The notes under the pieces were generated by a model that searched no databases, was not told where the DNA came from, and worked only from the letters and a program-made list of their open reading frames with translations. This document shows positions 53,565 to 62,632 of a stretch of 62,632 nucleotides of DNA, one piece after another. Position 1 is the first letter of the stretch. Each line of letters starts with the position of its first letter. The translations under genes and the position numbers were made by a program. This DNA is from a bacterium (lineage in GTDB: Bacteria; Acidobacteriota; Terriglobia; Terriglobales; Acidobacteriaceae), in the NCBI GenBank assembly GCA_026225095.1, contig JAMFSC010000043.1, positions 1-62,632 on the forward strand, read 5' to 3'.

Positions 53565-55223
53565 TTATGGGAGGGTTCCGCCGACGAAGGAGCTGCCGCG
53601 GTTGGCGGCTCCAGGGTAGCGGATGACGAAGACCGCGTCACTTCCGGACTGAAGGCTGTTGACCGCAGCGCGGTAGGAGGATTCGTCGGTGACGGGTCTG
53701 CGGTTGATCTCGGTGATGACGGCCTGTTTGGAGAGACCGATCTCGTCGGCGAAGGAACCGGGCCGAATCTCCGTGATGATGACGCCACCCTTGATGCCAA
53801 GCTTGCCGGCTACGCTGGCTGGGACGGCGGCTACCTTGATTCCGAGCTTGTTTTGGCCGGCGTCGGATTCCTGCGGGGTGTTGCCGGAGTCGTCGTTATC
53901 GTTGGAGGCGACGTCGGAGGCGAGCTTCGCGCGATCGCCGATGATGACGCTGGCGGTCTGCTCCTTGCCGCCGCGGAGGTAGCCGAGTTTGACGGTAGAA
54001 CCGACGTGGCGGGCTGAGATATCAGCGACGAGGTCGTCGCCATCCTTGATGGGACGGCCATCGACGGAGACGATGACGTCCTGAGGCTCGAGGCCGGCTT
54101 TGGCGGCGCCGCCGCCGGGGGTGATGACGGAGACCATGACGCCGTTCTTGAAGCCGTAGACGCGGCCGACGGCGGAGGATTGACCCTCCTGGAACTGGAT
54201 GCCGATGGAGCCGCGGACGACCTTGTGATCGGGTCCGATGAGCATGTTGTAGACGTTGGCTACCGTGTTGGACGGCATGGCGAAGCCGACGCCCTGGGAG
54301 CCCATGGACTGGGTATAGATGGCGGTGTTCATGCCGACGACGGCGCCGGTCATGTCTACGAGCGGTCCGCCGGAGTTGCCGGGGTTGATGGCGGCGTCGG
54401 TCTGGATGAAGCGTTGGAACTGGTTGGTCGCCACGCCGTTGGCTCCGGGGGCCTCATCGATGGCGCGATTCTTGGCCGAGACGATTCCGGCGGAGACGGT
54501 CTGGGACAGACCGAAGGGGCTGCCGATGGCGAGGACCCAATCGCCGACCTGGGCACCGTCGGAGTTGCCCAGCTTGACGGTGGGGAGCGGATCCTTGGTG
54601 TCGATCTTGATGACTGCAATGTCGGTGTCTTTGTCTACTCCGATGACGTGGGCGGGACGGCCGGGATCGCCGCGGTCGGGGTCGCTTGAGAGCTTCACGA
54701 AGATCTTGTCGGCTTTATCGACGACATGGTTGTTGGTGATGATGTAGCCGCGAGGGTCGACGATGTAGCCGGACCCGAGGGCACGGCGTTCGCTGCCGGC
54801 GGGACCGCCGTCGGAGTCGTCGTCACCACCCTGGCCGCCGAAGAAACGGTTGAAGAAGTCCTGCATATCGCCCTGCTGCTGGCTATCGTCGTCACCGTTC
54901 TGCTGACCGCGGCGGCGGCTGCCGCGGGGCTTGACGGCGGCTGGCTTGGGGAGGCTCTCGGTGTTGATGTTGACGACGGCGGGACCGACCTGTTTGGCGA
55001 TCTGGGAAAAGCCGTTCGAGAGGGTCACGGGGGAGGGAATGACGAGGGGGCGGGCGTCGGAGGAGTCGATGTGCTGCTGCTCCATGCCGCTGACGTTGCG
55101 GGTGAGGACGGAGCCGGCGAGGATGCCGACGGAGAGGGTCGCGAGCAGCGTGAAGCTGGTGGCGAGGGGGTGATTGCGGGTTTTCTGGAAGAAGCTGGGC
55201 TTCGATGAGCTTGGTGTTTCCAT
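53565..55223 (-). CDS. degQ: HtrA/Deg-type periplasmic serine protease
   Basis: Folding-stress protease and chaperone of the Do family. The 552 residues have an N-terminal membrane anchor (about 20-40, TSFTLLATLSVGILAGSVL), a Gly/Asp-rich loop (about 95-145), and a trypsin-like domain with His in ITNNHVV, Asp in KDTDIAVIKI and Ser in NPGNSGGPL. PDZ1 (about 335-425) and PDZ2 (about 450-545) follow. The N-terminal anchor and length fit DegP/DegQ-type proteins in acidobacteria. It is flanked by two inverted R3 copies outside its gene boundaries. Confidence 0.95.
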   Translation of the reverse strand: METPSSSKPSFFQKTRNHPLATSFTLLATLSVGILAGSVLTRNVSGMEQQHIDSSDARPLVIPSPVTLSNGFSQIAKQVGPAVVNINTESLPKPAAVKPRGSRRRGQQNGDDDSQQQGDMQDFFNRFFGGQGGDDDSDGGPAGSERRALGSGYIVDPRGYIITNNHVVDKADKIFVKLSSDPDRGDPGRPAHVIGVDKDTDIAVIKIDTKDPLPTVKLGNSDGAQVGDWVLAIGSPFGLSQTVSAGIVSAKNRAIDEAPGANGVATNQFQRFIQTDAAINPGNSGGPLVDMTGAVVGMNTAIYTQSMGSQGVGFAMPSNTVANVYNMLIGPDHKVVRGSIGIQFQEGQSSAVGRVYGFKNGVMVSVITPGGGAAKAGLEPQDVIVSVDGRPIKDGDDLVADISARHVGSTVKLGYLRGGKEQTASVIIGDRAKLASDVASNDNDDSGNTPQESDAGQNKLGIKVAAVPASVAGKLGIKGGVIITEIRPGSFADEIGLSKQAVITEINRRPVTDESSYRAAVNSLQSGSDAVFVIRYPGAANRGSSFVGGTLP

Positions 55224-55538
55224 GATTCTGTCTAACCTCGTGGATCCTGGTGAGCTTTTTGCACAACGATAAGTTTACGTCCTCTTGCGGACCGGTGCCT
55301 CGGCGGGCGGAGAGGCGAGACGTGGATCATCAACTAGTCAATTCGTTAGACGCGATTCGGGAGATAAAGTGGCATGGGATTCTGGCGTGGGAGAACGGGA
55401 CGGATGTGCCTGAGCCAGAGGATAAACGGCAGGTTCCAGACCCTCTCCTTCGGTATGTTTCCGTTCTTTGTAAACAGCGCAACACCACTCGAGCCGTTCT
55501 CCTGACGGTGGGGTTCGCCTCCTTATCAGTCAGCCATT

Positions 55539-55778
55539 GGTCAGACCACTTGGGTTTTATCTTCTAATAAAGTGGTATGAAATCGCTGTTTTTTGCGAGT
55601 TTCCTGCATCCATGGTGTTCTAAAAGGGTTAGTGGGCAACGATCGAAATTTCCCAATGTTTCACCAGAAGCTTTTTGTGCGCAGAAGGTGGGCCGTTGCA
55701 TGGAAAAACCGGACAGCGGGCGCTGATTTGAAAGTGGTCTGGTAGGGTGCGTTTATCGCGCGGATGAAGTGCGTCGGG
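55539..55778 (+). repeat. R3 repeat, copy B
   Basis: Plus-orientation counterpart of copy A. Terminal CAGACCACT (55542) and AGTGGTCTG (about 55733) bound an inner ~200 bp, followed by GGTGCGTTTATCGCGCGGAT in both copies. The two copies face each other across about 2.8 kb. Confidence 0.85.
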
Positions 55779-55829
55779 GAAGCCCCGAGCCGGTTCGCAG
55801 TCCGGCACGCGGATCCGGGCCGGGGCTTT

Positions 55830-55945
55830 TAGAGCAGATTCGCTGAAGGTGTAGGGATGTACGTTGGATGCTGTGGCGCTCCGGCCCACCTTAGCGACGA
55901 TGAGACATGTCGCGAAGGTGGGGCACCCAACTCTATACCAACCCG
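55830..55945. repeat. Repeat R2, right end eroded
   Basis: TAGAGCAGATTCGCTGAAGG at the left, CCCACCTTAGCGAC/GTCGCGAAGGTGGG stem, and ACTCTATACCAAC; the right terminal repeat has been replaced by CCGAAGACCACAG. Confidence 0.75.
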
Positions 55946-55962
55946 AAGACCACAGCAGTGGG

Positions 55963-56118
55963 ATGACAGCTCTCGTCTACGCCCGGGTGGCGACATTCCA
56001 GCTCTGGTCGGGAGTGCTTGAATCCGGGGGCTACGACGTCATCGTTGAGCCACTGACCGATGAGAAGCTCCGGCAAGCTCTATTGCGTGCCGGGGAGGTC
56101 TCCAGCAGGATGCCCTGA
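55963..56118 (+). pseudogene. Possible remnant or short ORF, 51 aa
   Basis: The frame from the ATG at 55963 reads MTALVYARVATFQLWSG and ends YDVIVEPLTDEKLRQALLRA. It begins exactly at the edge of an R2 copy. The end resembles the alpha5 region of a response-regulator receiver, so it may be what is left of one. Too short to be sure it is translated. Confidence 0.35.
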
Positions 56119-56352
56119 GGTACAATAGGCGGGATCCTGAGGTCAGAAGAGTGTTGAACGGGGAAGACGGCCGATTCTCCTCACGGTGAGCTAACTGTTC
56201 CTTACGATGTAATCGCGGCAGCCCGCTGCCGGGCTTGATCTACAACGAAGTGTACTCGGCGTTCATTGACCAGCACGGATCGGTCTCATGCTGGTTGCGC
56301 TGCACGGAAGCGCTCCGAACGTGAACTTTTCAAAAGAGAGGAGATCAAATCA

Positions 56353-57501
56353 ATGTCCATACGATCGATCGTCATTCCAACCCTGGTGCTGGGAACTGCG
56401 GCGGCTCTGCTGGTTACGATTCAGGGCAACTGGACTGCATGGGGCAGCAGTAGCGTTGAGCAGCGAACCGATGACGCATACGTGCGTGCAGACATGACCC
56501 CGATGAGTACACGCATCTCGGGCACGGTCACAAAGGTAGACGTCCAGGACTATGAGACGGTAACTCCCGGCAAGACGCTCGTCGAGCTCGATGACGCGGA
56601 TTATCAGGCGATCCTGGCGCAGTCGGAAGCGGCTGTCGCAGGATCAGAGGCCTCGCTGGCAAACAACCAGGCAGTTAAACGTATCGAAGATGCGAAGGTT
56701 CAGAATGCGGAGAACATGATTCAGCAGGCCGAGGCCGCGATCACTGCCGCACGGGCAGGCATCGCATCGATCGAGCCGGACGTAACCAGAAGCGATCTGG
56801 AGCGCAAGCGTCAGCAGGCGCTGCTCGCTGTGAAAGCAACCACAAACCAGCAGAACGAGGTGGCGGAGGCCGATGCGACTCGATTCAGCGGTATGCTTGC
56901 GGGCCGGCAAGCCGACTTGCAGCGTGCGGAAGCATCGCTGGCAAGCAGCCGTATCCTGCTCGAAGCGGAGAGGCGGCAACGGGCAGCGCTGGATACCCAG
57001 GACGCTCTCTATCGAGCAGATATCCAGGCAAAGCGGGCCGGCATCATTGTTGCAAAGGTCAACCTCGGCTATACAAAGATCGTGGCACCTGTCGGTGGAA
57101 CGGTTGGAGAACGCCACATCCAGGCGGGACAGTTAGTGGCGCCAGGGATGCAGGTCATCGACCTTGTCCAGGGCGGCGCGTGGGTTCAGGCGAACTTCAA
57201 GGAGACGCAGCTCACCCGTATGCGCAAAGGGGACAGGGCTGACATCAAGGTCGACACCTACCCGGGGGTCGTGCTGCACGGCAAGGTCGAAGAGATCGCT
57301 CCGGCCAGCGGCTCGCAGTTTGCCCTGCTGCCCCCGGACAACGCGACCGGCAACTTCACCAAGGTGGTGCAACGAATTCCGGTCAAGATCACACTCGACC
57401 CGGACGCATCCTGGGAGGGCAAGTTACGTCCTGGATTCTCCGCGGTCGTTACGGTCCACACTTCGGATGGCAGCGCTCAATCCCGGGAGCAGAAGCCGTG
57501 A
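56353..57501 (+). CDS. emrA: EmrA/HlyD-type periplasmic adaptor
   Basis: Membrane-fusion protein that links an inner-membrane MFS pump to a TolC channel. From the ATG at 56353, preceded by GAGAGGAG, 382 residues. Membrane helix near 5-25, then the biotinyl-lipoyl half (DDAYVRADMTPMSTRISGTV), a long alpha-helical hairpin (about 85-215, Ala/Glu/Arg-rich coiled coil) and LGYTKIVAPVGGTVGERHI, GAWVQANFKETQLTRMRKGD near the C-terminus. The 3' end overlaps emrB by GTGA. A longer open frame to 56266 is not needed. Confidence 0.93.
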   Translation: MSIRSIVIPTLVLGTAAALLVTIQGNWTAWGSSSVEQRTDDAYVRADMTPMSTRISGTVTKVDVQDYETVTPGKTLVELDDADYQAILAQSEAAVAGSEASLANNQAVKRIEDAKVQNAENMIQQAEAAITAARAGIASIEPDVTRSDLERKRQQALLAVKATTNQQNEVAEADATRFSGMLAGRQADLQRAEASLASSRILLEAERRQRAALDTQDALYRADIQAKRAGIIVAKVNLGYTKIVAPVGGTVGERHIQAGQLVAPGMQVIDLVQGGAWVQANFKETQLTRMRKGDRADIKVDTYPGVVLHGKVEEIAPASGSQFALLPPDNATGNFTKVVQRIPVKITLDPDASWEGKLRPGFSAVVTVHTSDGSAQSREQKP

Positions 57502-59132
57502 GCTCTTCTCTCTCAACTTCTGCTGACGCGCCCACGGGGACCCCGTCACACGTCTCCACCCGTCCCATGCTTGGCGTCGTCGGCGTGCTGCTTGGAGCGA
57601 TGATCGCGACCTGTACAGGACGTCTCATCAGCGTCGGACTGAACGACGTACGTGGCGCGCTGCATCTCGGGGTAGACGAGGCGTCGTGGATCGGAACTGC
57701 TTACAACGCAGCGCTGATGTTCATCGGACCGTTCTCCGTCTATCTGGGTGGGCTACTGGGAGCACGACGCGTGCTCCTGGTGTGCGCCGCCATCTTTACG
57801 CTGGTCAGCCTGCTGCTGCCCTTTGCAGCAACTCTGCCTGCGATTCTTGTCTTGATTGTGCTTGCGGGTCTGACAGCAGGCACCTTCTACCCGCTGACAC
57901 TCTCGTTCGTTCTGCGCAGTCTGCCGCCGCGCTATGTTCTCTTCGGCATCGCGGCTTATGCCGTCGATATCGTGTTCACGACCAATCTCGCTCACTCTCT
58001 GGAGGCTTGGTACATGGACCATCTTTCCTGGGGCTGGATTTTCTGGAACAGCGCAGTGCTTACCCCCATCATGATGGTCTTCGTCTACTTCGGTATTCCG
58101 TGGCAACCATTGCCGCAGCCGAAAGAGGGCCAGCCGAAGCCGAACTGGCGGGGATTTCTGTATGCGAGTCTCGGCTTCTCGTTGCTCTACATGGCGCTCG
58201 ATCAAGGCCAACGGCTGGATTGGCTCCATTCCGGAACGATCGTCGGTATCCTCGCCTGCGGCATCTTCCTTCTGCTCGTAACGGTCGTTCGCCGATTCCG
58301 GATGCCCAATCCTCTTATCAACTTTGCCTTTCTTGCCCGGCGCAACACGCTTCTTCTTGGCGGCGTGCTGATCTTCTTTCGGTTCATTATGCTCTCAACT
58401 GTCCTGATCATTCCAAGCTATCTTGCGTCGGTGAAAGGGTACCTTCCGTTGCAGACCGGGCCGGTCCTGCTTTGGGTTGCAGTGCCCCAGTGCCTCTGCG
58501 GGATACTGGCGGTCTATCTGCTGCAGTACATCGACGCGCGGCTGATTCTCTGCGTGGGTTTTGCGCTGGTCGCCGGTGCCTGCATGATGAATGCAGGTCT
58601 ATCTTCGGCGTGGTCAGGAAACAACTTCTGGCCGTCGCAACTGATCCTAGCCGTCGGCTTTGCGCTGAGCTTCAATGCAATGGTCGGTTCGATCGTGCTC
58701 GAGGTCCTGAATACGGGCGCGCTGAGCCGGCCGATCGACGTGCTGACTTTTGCCGGCTTCTTTCAGACAGTTCGTCTGATCGGCGGAGAGGCTGGTACTG
58801 CCTTGATGCAGCATTTCATTCCTACACGTGAGCAGTTCCACTCCAACATTCTCGGTCTCGGCGTTCAACTGGGACTTTCGCCAACCTCGCAGCGGCTGCT
58901 TGGCCTGAGTGGGGGAGTCGCAAGCCGGACTGTCGGCTCGCCGGATGCGATGGGCAGGGCCGCCGAGATACTCGCTTTGCAGGTTCGCCAGCAGGCCTTC
59001 ACCCTCGCAATCACCGATGCTTTCCTTCTGATTGCTCAGGCAGCGATTTGCAGTCTGCTCGTCATTGCCTGCATGGCGCGGGTGCCCATGCAATATAGAC
59101 AAATCACAGCTGCACCCGCGGCTTCGGCCTGA
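57498..59132 (+). CDS. emrB: EmrB-type MFS drug exporter (DHA2, 14 TM)
   Basis: Inner-membrane proton-driven exporter partner of EmrA. The 544 residues start at a GTG that overlaps the emrA stop by 4 nt (GTGA). DHA2 features are the hydrophobic 14-helix layout, LNDVRGALHLGVDEASWIG early on, and a charged C-terminal end. Motif A is modified: GGLLGARRVLL. Substrates are typically hydrophobic toxins or weak acids. No TetR/MarR gene is adjacent. Confidence 0.92.
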   Translation: MSSSLSTSADAPTGTPSHVSTRPMLGVVGVLLGAMIATCTGRLISVGLNDVRGALHLGVDEASWIGTAYNAALMFIGPFSVYLGGLLGARRVLLVCAAIFTLVSLLLPFAATLPAILVLIVLAGLTAGTFYPLTLSFVLRSLPPRYVLFGIAAYAVDIVFTTNLAHSLEAWYMDHLSWGWIFWNSAVLTPIMMVFVYFGIPWQPLPQPKEGQPKPNWRGFLYASLGFSLLYMALDQGQRLDWLHSGTIVGILACGIFLLLVTVVRRFRMPNPLINFAFLARRNTLLLGGVLIFFRFIMLSTVLIIPSYLASVKGYLPLQTGPVLLWVAVPQCLCGILAVYLLQYIDARLILCVGFALVAGACMMNAGLSSAWSGNNFWPSQLILAVGFALSFNAMVGSIVLEVLNTGALSRPIDVLTFAGFFQTVRLIGGEAGTALMQHFIPTREQFHSNILGLGVQLGLSPTSQRLLGLSGGVASRTVGSPDAMGRAAEILALQVRQQAFTLAITDAFLLIAQAAICSLLVIACMARVPMQYRQITAAPAASA

Positions 59133-59170
59133 AGAAGTAACTGTTTCAAATGAGGCTCGAAGGATCGACC

Positions 59171-60553
59171 ATGACCCCAACTCGTAGGAATCGACCCGCG
59201 TACAAGACGATCCTGCTCGCTTTCGCGTGCGTCGTCACCACGCTCATGACAGCCGGGAGCGCCTCCGCTCAGGAGGGGCCGCAGGTACCCATCACTCTGT
59301 CGCAGGCGATTGATCTTGCGTTGAAGCAAAATCGTACACTTCGACTCGCGGGGCTCTCGGTCGCGGATAGCGAACATAAGCGGGAGATCGCCCGATCCGC
59401 ATACTTCCCGAAGATCTCAAATCAGTCTGCGGTTCGCCACATCACCGAGCTCGCGGGCGTCCGGATTCCCGCCGGGGCCTTTGGTGTTCCCGCGGCCACA
59501 GGACCTATTCCCGCGGAGACGTTGTTCATTGACCAGGGCGCGTCCACTTCCTACACCAGCGGCACAGAGCTCGCGCAGCCTTTCACGCAGATGTTCAAGA
59601 TTCACGAATTCAATCGCGTAGCCCGGGCTGAGGTCGACACTGCAAAGATTCAGCTGAGTCAAGCCGAAAATGAGATTGCGCTGAAAGTCAGAGAGCTTTA
59701 CTGCGGCCTGCTCGTCGCTCAGCTGAAGCTGCAGGCTGCCAGAGAGGAAGTAAGTGCCAGTGGAGTAAGGAATCGTGAGGACGCGGATGCCGTGGCGAAC
59801 GGCAGGGCACTGGAGGTGACTGTGCTTGAGAGTCAGGCGTCGTCGCTGGAAGCGCAGCAGGCAGTACTCGTCCAGACGTTGTCGATGCATCAACTCATGG
59901 TGTCTCTTGACGATGTTCTCGGCTTGTCTCTCAACACGAAGCTTCAGCTTGATGCCGATCCATCGGCGGTTACGCTGTCGGTTCCCACTCGAGAGGAGTG
60001 CCTGCGCGTGGCACAGGAACGGAGCACGACGATCCTTGCTGCACGAGAGGCTGTGCTCAAGGCGAAAGCGGCGCTCGGAGCTGCGAAAGATTCCTATATT
60101 CCAGACGTGACTGGTCTAGCGCGGTACAGCTATCAGAGCGGAGTGCCTCTGCTCGTTCATAACTTTGGAAGCTTTGGCTTCAGTTTGACCTATGATTTGT
60201 TCGACGGTGGACGCAGGAATGCCGAGATCAAAGATGCCAGAATCCAGCTCACCGAAGCCCAGGTCAATCTGGACAAAGCTGTCGATGAGGCAGAGGTTGC
60301 CATCGAGTCTGCGTACGACAAGGTGGAACAGTCTGAGAATCTGGTGAAGGTGATCCAACAGGCTTTGGATCTACGGACGGAAGTTGCCCGCCTGGCTGAC
60401 CGGCAATTCGAGCAGAATGCAGCGCTCGCATCCACTCGGGCCGAGGCGCATGCGAGGCTCACATCCGCCCGAGCTTCTCTGATTCAAACGACTCTGGCAC
60501 TTTCGATCGCGCAGGGTGATCTCAAGCGCATCATCGGGCAACTGCCCAGGTAG
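59171..60553 (+). CDS. TolC-family outer membrane channel
   Basis: Outer membrane efflux channel of the same operon. I chose the ATG at 59171, 6 nt after GAAGGAT, giving 460 residues with a signal peptide (KTILLAFACVVTTLMTAGSA); an ATG seven codons earlier is possible. Two outer-membrane-efflux repeats, separated by Gly/Ser-rich loops, contain ITLSQAIDLALKQNRTLR and SYDKVEQSENLVKVI-like coiled coils (SAYDKVEQSENLVKV). LTYDLFDGGRRNAEIKDA is the family's second-half signature. It lies 38 bp after emrB. Confidence 0.93.
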   Translation: MTPTRRNRPAYKTILLAFACVVTTLMTAGSASAQEGPQVPITLSQAIDLALKQNRTLRLAGLSVADSEHKREIARSAYFPKISNQSAVRHITELAGVRIPAGAFGVPAATGPIPAETLFIDQGASTSYTSGTELAQPFTQMFKIHEFNRVARAEVDTAKIQLSQAENEIALKVRELYCGLLVAQLKLQAAREEVSASGVRNREDADAVANGRALEVTVLESQASSLEAQQAVLVQTLSMHQLMVSLDDVLGLSLNTKLQLDADPSAVTLSVPTREECLRVAQERSTTILAAREAVLKAKAALGAAKDSYIPDVTGLARYSYQSGVPLLVHNFGSFGFSLTYDLFDGGRRNAEIKDARIQLTEAQVNLDKAVDEAEVAIESAYDKVEQSENLVKVIQQALDLRTEVARLADRQFEQNAALASTRAEAHARLTSARASLIQTTLALSIAQGDLKRIIGQLPR

Positions 60554-60640
60554 CCTCACGATCGTGCTGCAGGGTGCAAGGGGGTGCGCAGCATACGGGG
60601 TTTGTCACAAACGATGGGAGCGTTCTTCGCGTGTGAATCT

Positions 60641-60768
60641 TAGAGCAGATTCGCTGAAGGTGTAGGGCTCTGAGTGGGGTACCGTGGCGCTCCGGCCCAC
60701 CTTAGCGACGATGAGACGTGTCGCGAAGGTGGGGCACCCGACTCTATACCAACAGGCAATCCGCTCTA
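60641..60768. repeat. Repeat R2, complete copy with terminal inverted repeats
   Basis: Left TAGAGCAGATT, right AATCCGCTCTA (10 of 11 match as inverted repeats), 128 bp total. TA at both ends is compatible with a TA target-site duplication. Stem CCCACCTTAGCGAC/GTCGCGAAGGTGGG is in the middle. Confidence 0.8.
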
Positions 60769-60806
60769 GCGACGATGAGACGTGTCGCGGTGGCGGGGCA
60801 CCCGGC
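60769..60806. repeat. Repeat R2, partial right-arm copy
   Basis: GCGACGATGAGACGTGTCGC followed by GGTGGCGGGGCACCCGGC, the inner stem and 3' part of R2, directly abuts the complete copy and the end of aceB. Confidence 0.6.
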
Positions 60807-60827
60807 CTATGCGAGGGAAGGCCTGAT

Positions 60828-62420
<1,593 letters not shown>

Positions 62421-62441
62421 GCGGGTTCCTTTCGTTTTCGT

Positions 62442-62453
62442 ATACCAAGGTAT
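62442..62453. promoter_or_regulatory. Short palindrome in the aceB upstream region
   Basis: ATACC-AA-GGTAT, 22-33 nt before the start codon, close to where RNA polymerase or a repressor would bind. Only five-bp arms, so the assignment is tentative. Confidence 0.25.
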
Positions 62454-62632
62454 GGGATGCGAGGGCGGAGGGGAAGGGAAGGCGTCGTGGGAGACGGAAA
62501 AAGGGGGCGGTTCGAAGCTTTGTGCTCGGGGGTTTCTGGATAATGCCGGGGCAAGGAACAGATAGGATCAGGAAGGCGCATCTTTTTGCGATGTGTCTCG
62601 TCCTGAGATGTGTGTTCGTCGTTAAGCTTCAC

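Larger units (their letters stand above)
55224..55962. other. Gene-free interval, 739 bp
   Basis: Holds R3 copy B (55539-55778) and an R2 copy (55830-55945). A 105-residue open frame at 55250 on the plus strand lacks coding features. The rest shows no recognisable function. Confidence 0.6.

Noticed and set aside
53182..53619. Plus-strand open frame of 145 codons
   Set aside because: Crosses the bidirectional terminator and antisense ends of two genes; no coding features.
55250..55567. Plus-strand open frame of 105 codons upstream of htrA
   Set aside because: No ribosome site or recognised domain; it runs into the R3 repeat.

Overview
The window looks like a chromosomal segment of an Acidobacteriota member, probably class Terriglobia (Granulicella/Edaphobacter/Terriglobus-like). 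The base composition is GC-rich. The strongest taxonomic hint is an 811-residue MacB/FtsX-type permease with no ATPase gene beside it, the layout of the acidobacterial 'ADOP' permeases. Other hints are the secreted GH3 enzyme, the TolC and LolA homologues of a diderm envelope, IPT/TIG-rich lipoproteins and several families of short palindromic intergenic repeats. I saw no rRNA, tRNA, CRISPR, phage or transposase gene. The genus assignment is inference.

Layout. 1-8 kb holds envelope and exopolysaccharide functions: a PA14-containing GH3 glycosidase cut by the window edge, a GH18-like/NodB deacetylase/GT2 synthase fused in one chain, and a GT-C glycosyltransferase. 8-17.3 kb is mostly housekeeping: a LolA-like protein, serS, a compact cysM-JAMM-cysO-moeZ operon for sulfur-carrier-dependent cysteine synthesis, rsmI, a degenerate M50 protein with CBS domains, and rsmD. 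17.3-28.7 kb holds a fatty acid desaturase, a secreted beta-propeller/phosphoesterase, manA, a GT87-type protein, an IclR regulator, pgi and a peroxiredoxin-like gene.

28.8-33 kb is a signalling island. A PAS histidine kinase overlaps a REC-HDOD response regulator, and they are divergent from a second response regulator whose HD-GYP-like output domain lacks its metal-binding residues. 33-40.5 kb carries the ADOP permease, a VOC protein, a PASTA protein, an M19 dipeptidase, a MerR-HTH/TPR fusion, a 29-residue membrane peptide and a NIPSNAP protein. 40.6-46.8 kb holds pgm, an MFS exporter, a cluster of small proteins (two paralogues around a 49-residue membrane protein) and a GT4 glycogen-synthase-type gene. 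47-52.2 kb is one giant lipoprotein gene with about ten IPT/TIG units and two propeller-like regions. 52.2-56 kb carries an HtrA protease and a small secreted protein between two inverted copies of a roughly 240-bp repeat. 56-60.6 kb is an EmrA-EmrB-TolC-type efflux operon, and the window ends with malate synthase.

How parts fit. pgi, pgm, manA and the GT4 enzyme interconvert sugar phosphates and supply nucleotide sugars for glycogen/alpha-glucan and exopolysaccharide, which links to the GT2, GT-C and GT87 enzymes. The cysO operon is complete in itself. Its sulfur carrier ends in GGCCL instead of GG, so the neighbouring JAMM protease is probably needed to mature it.

The most unusual signals are that carrier tail, the fused synthase/deacetylase/GH18 protein, the two degenerate enzymes (M50 with REVAR for HExxH; HD-GYP with SQ for HD), a MITE-like repeat with compensatory stem changes, and several unannotated-size membrane peptides.
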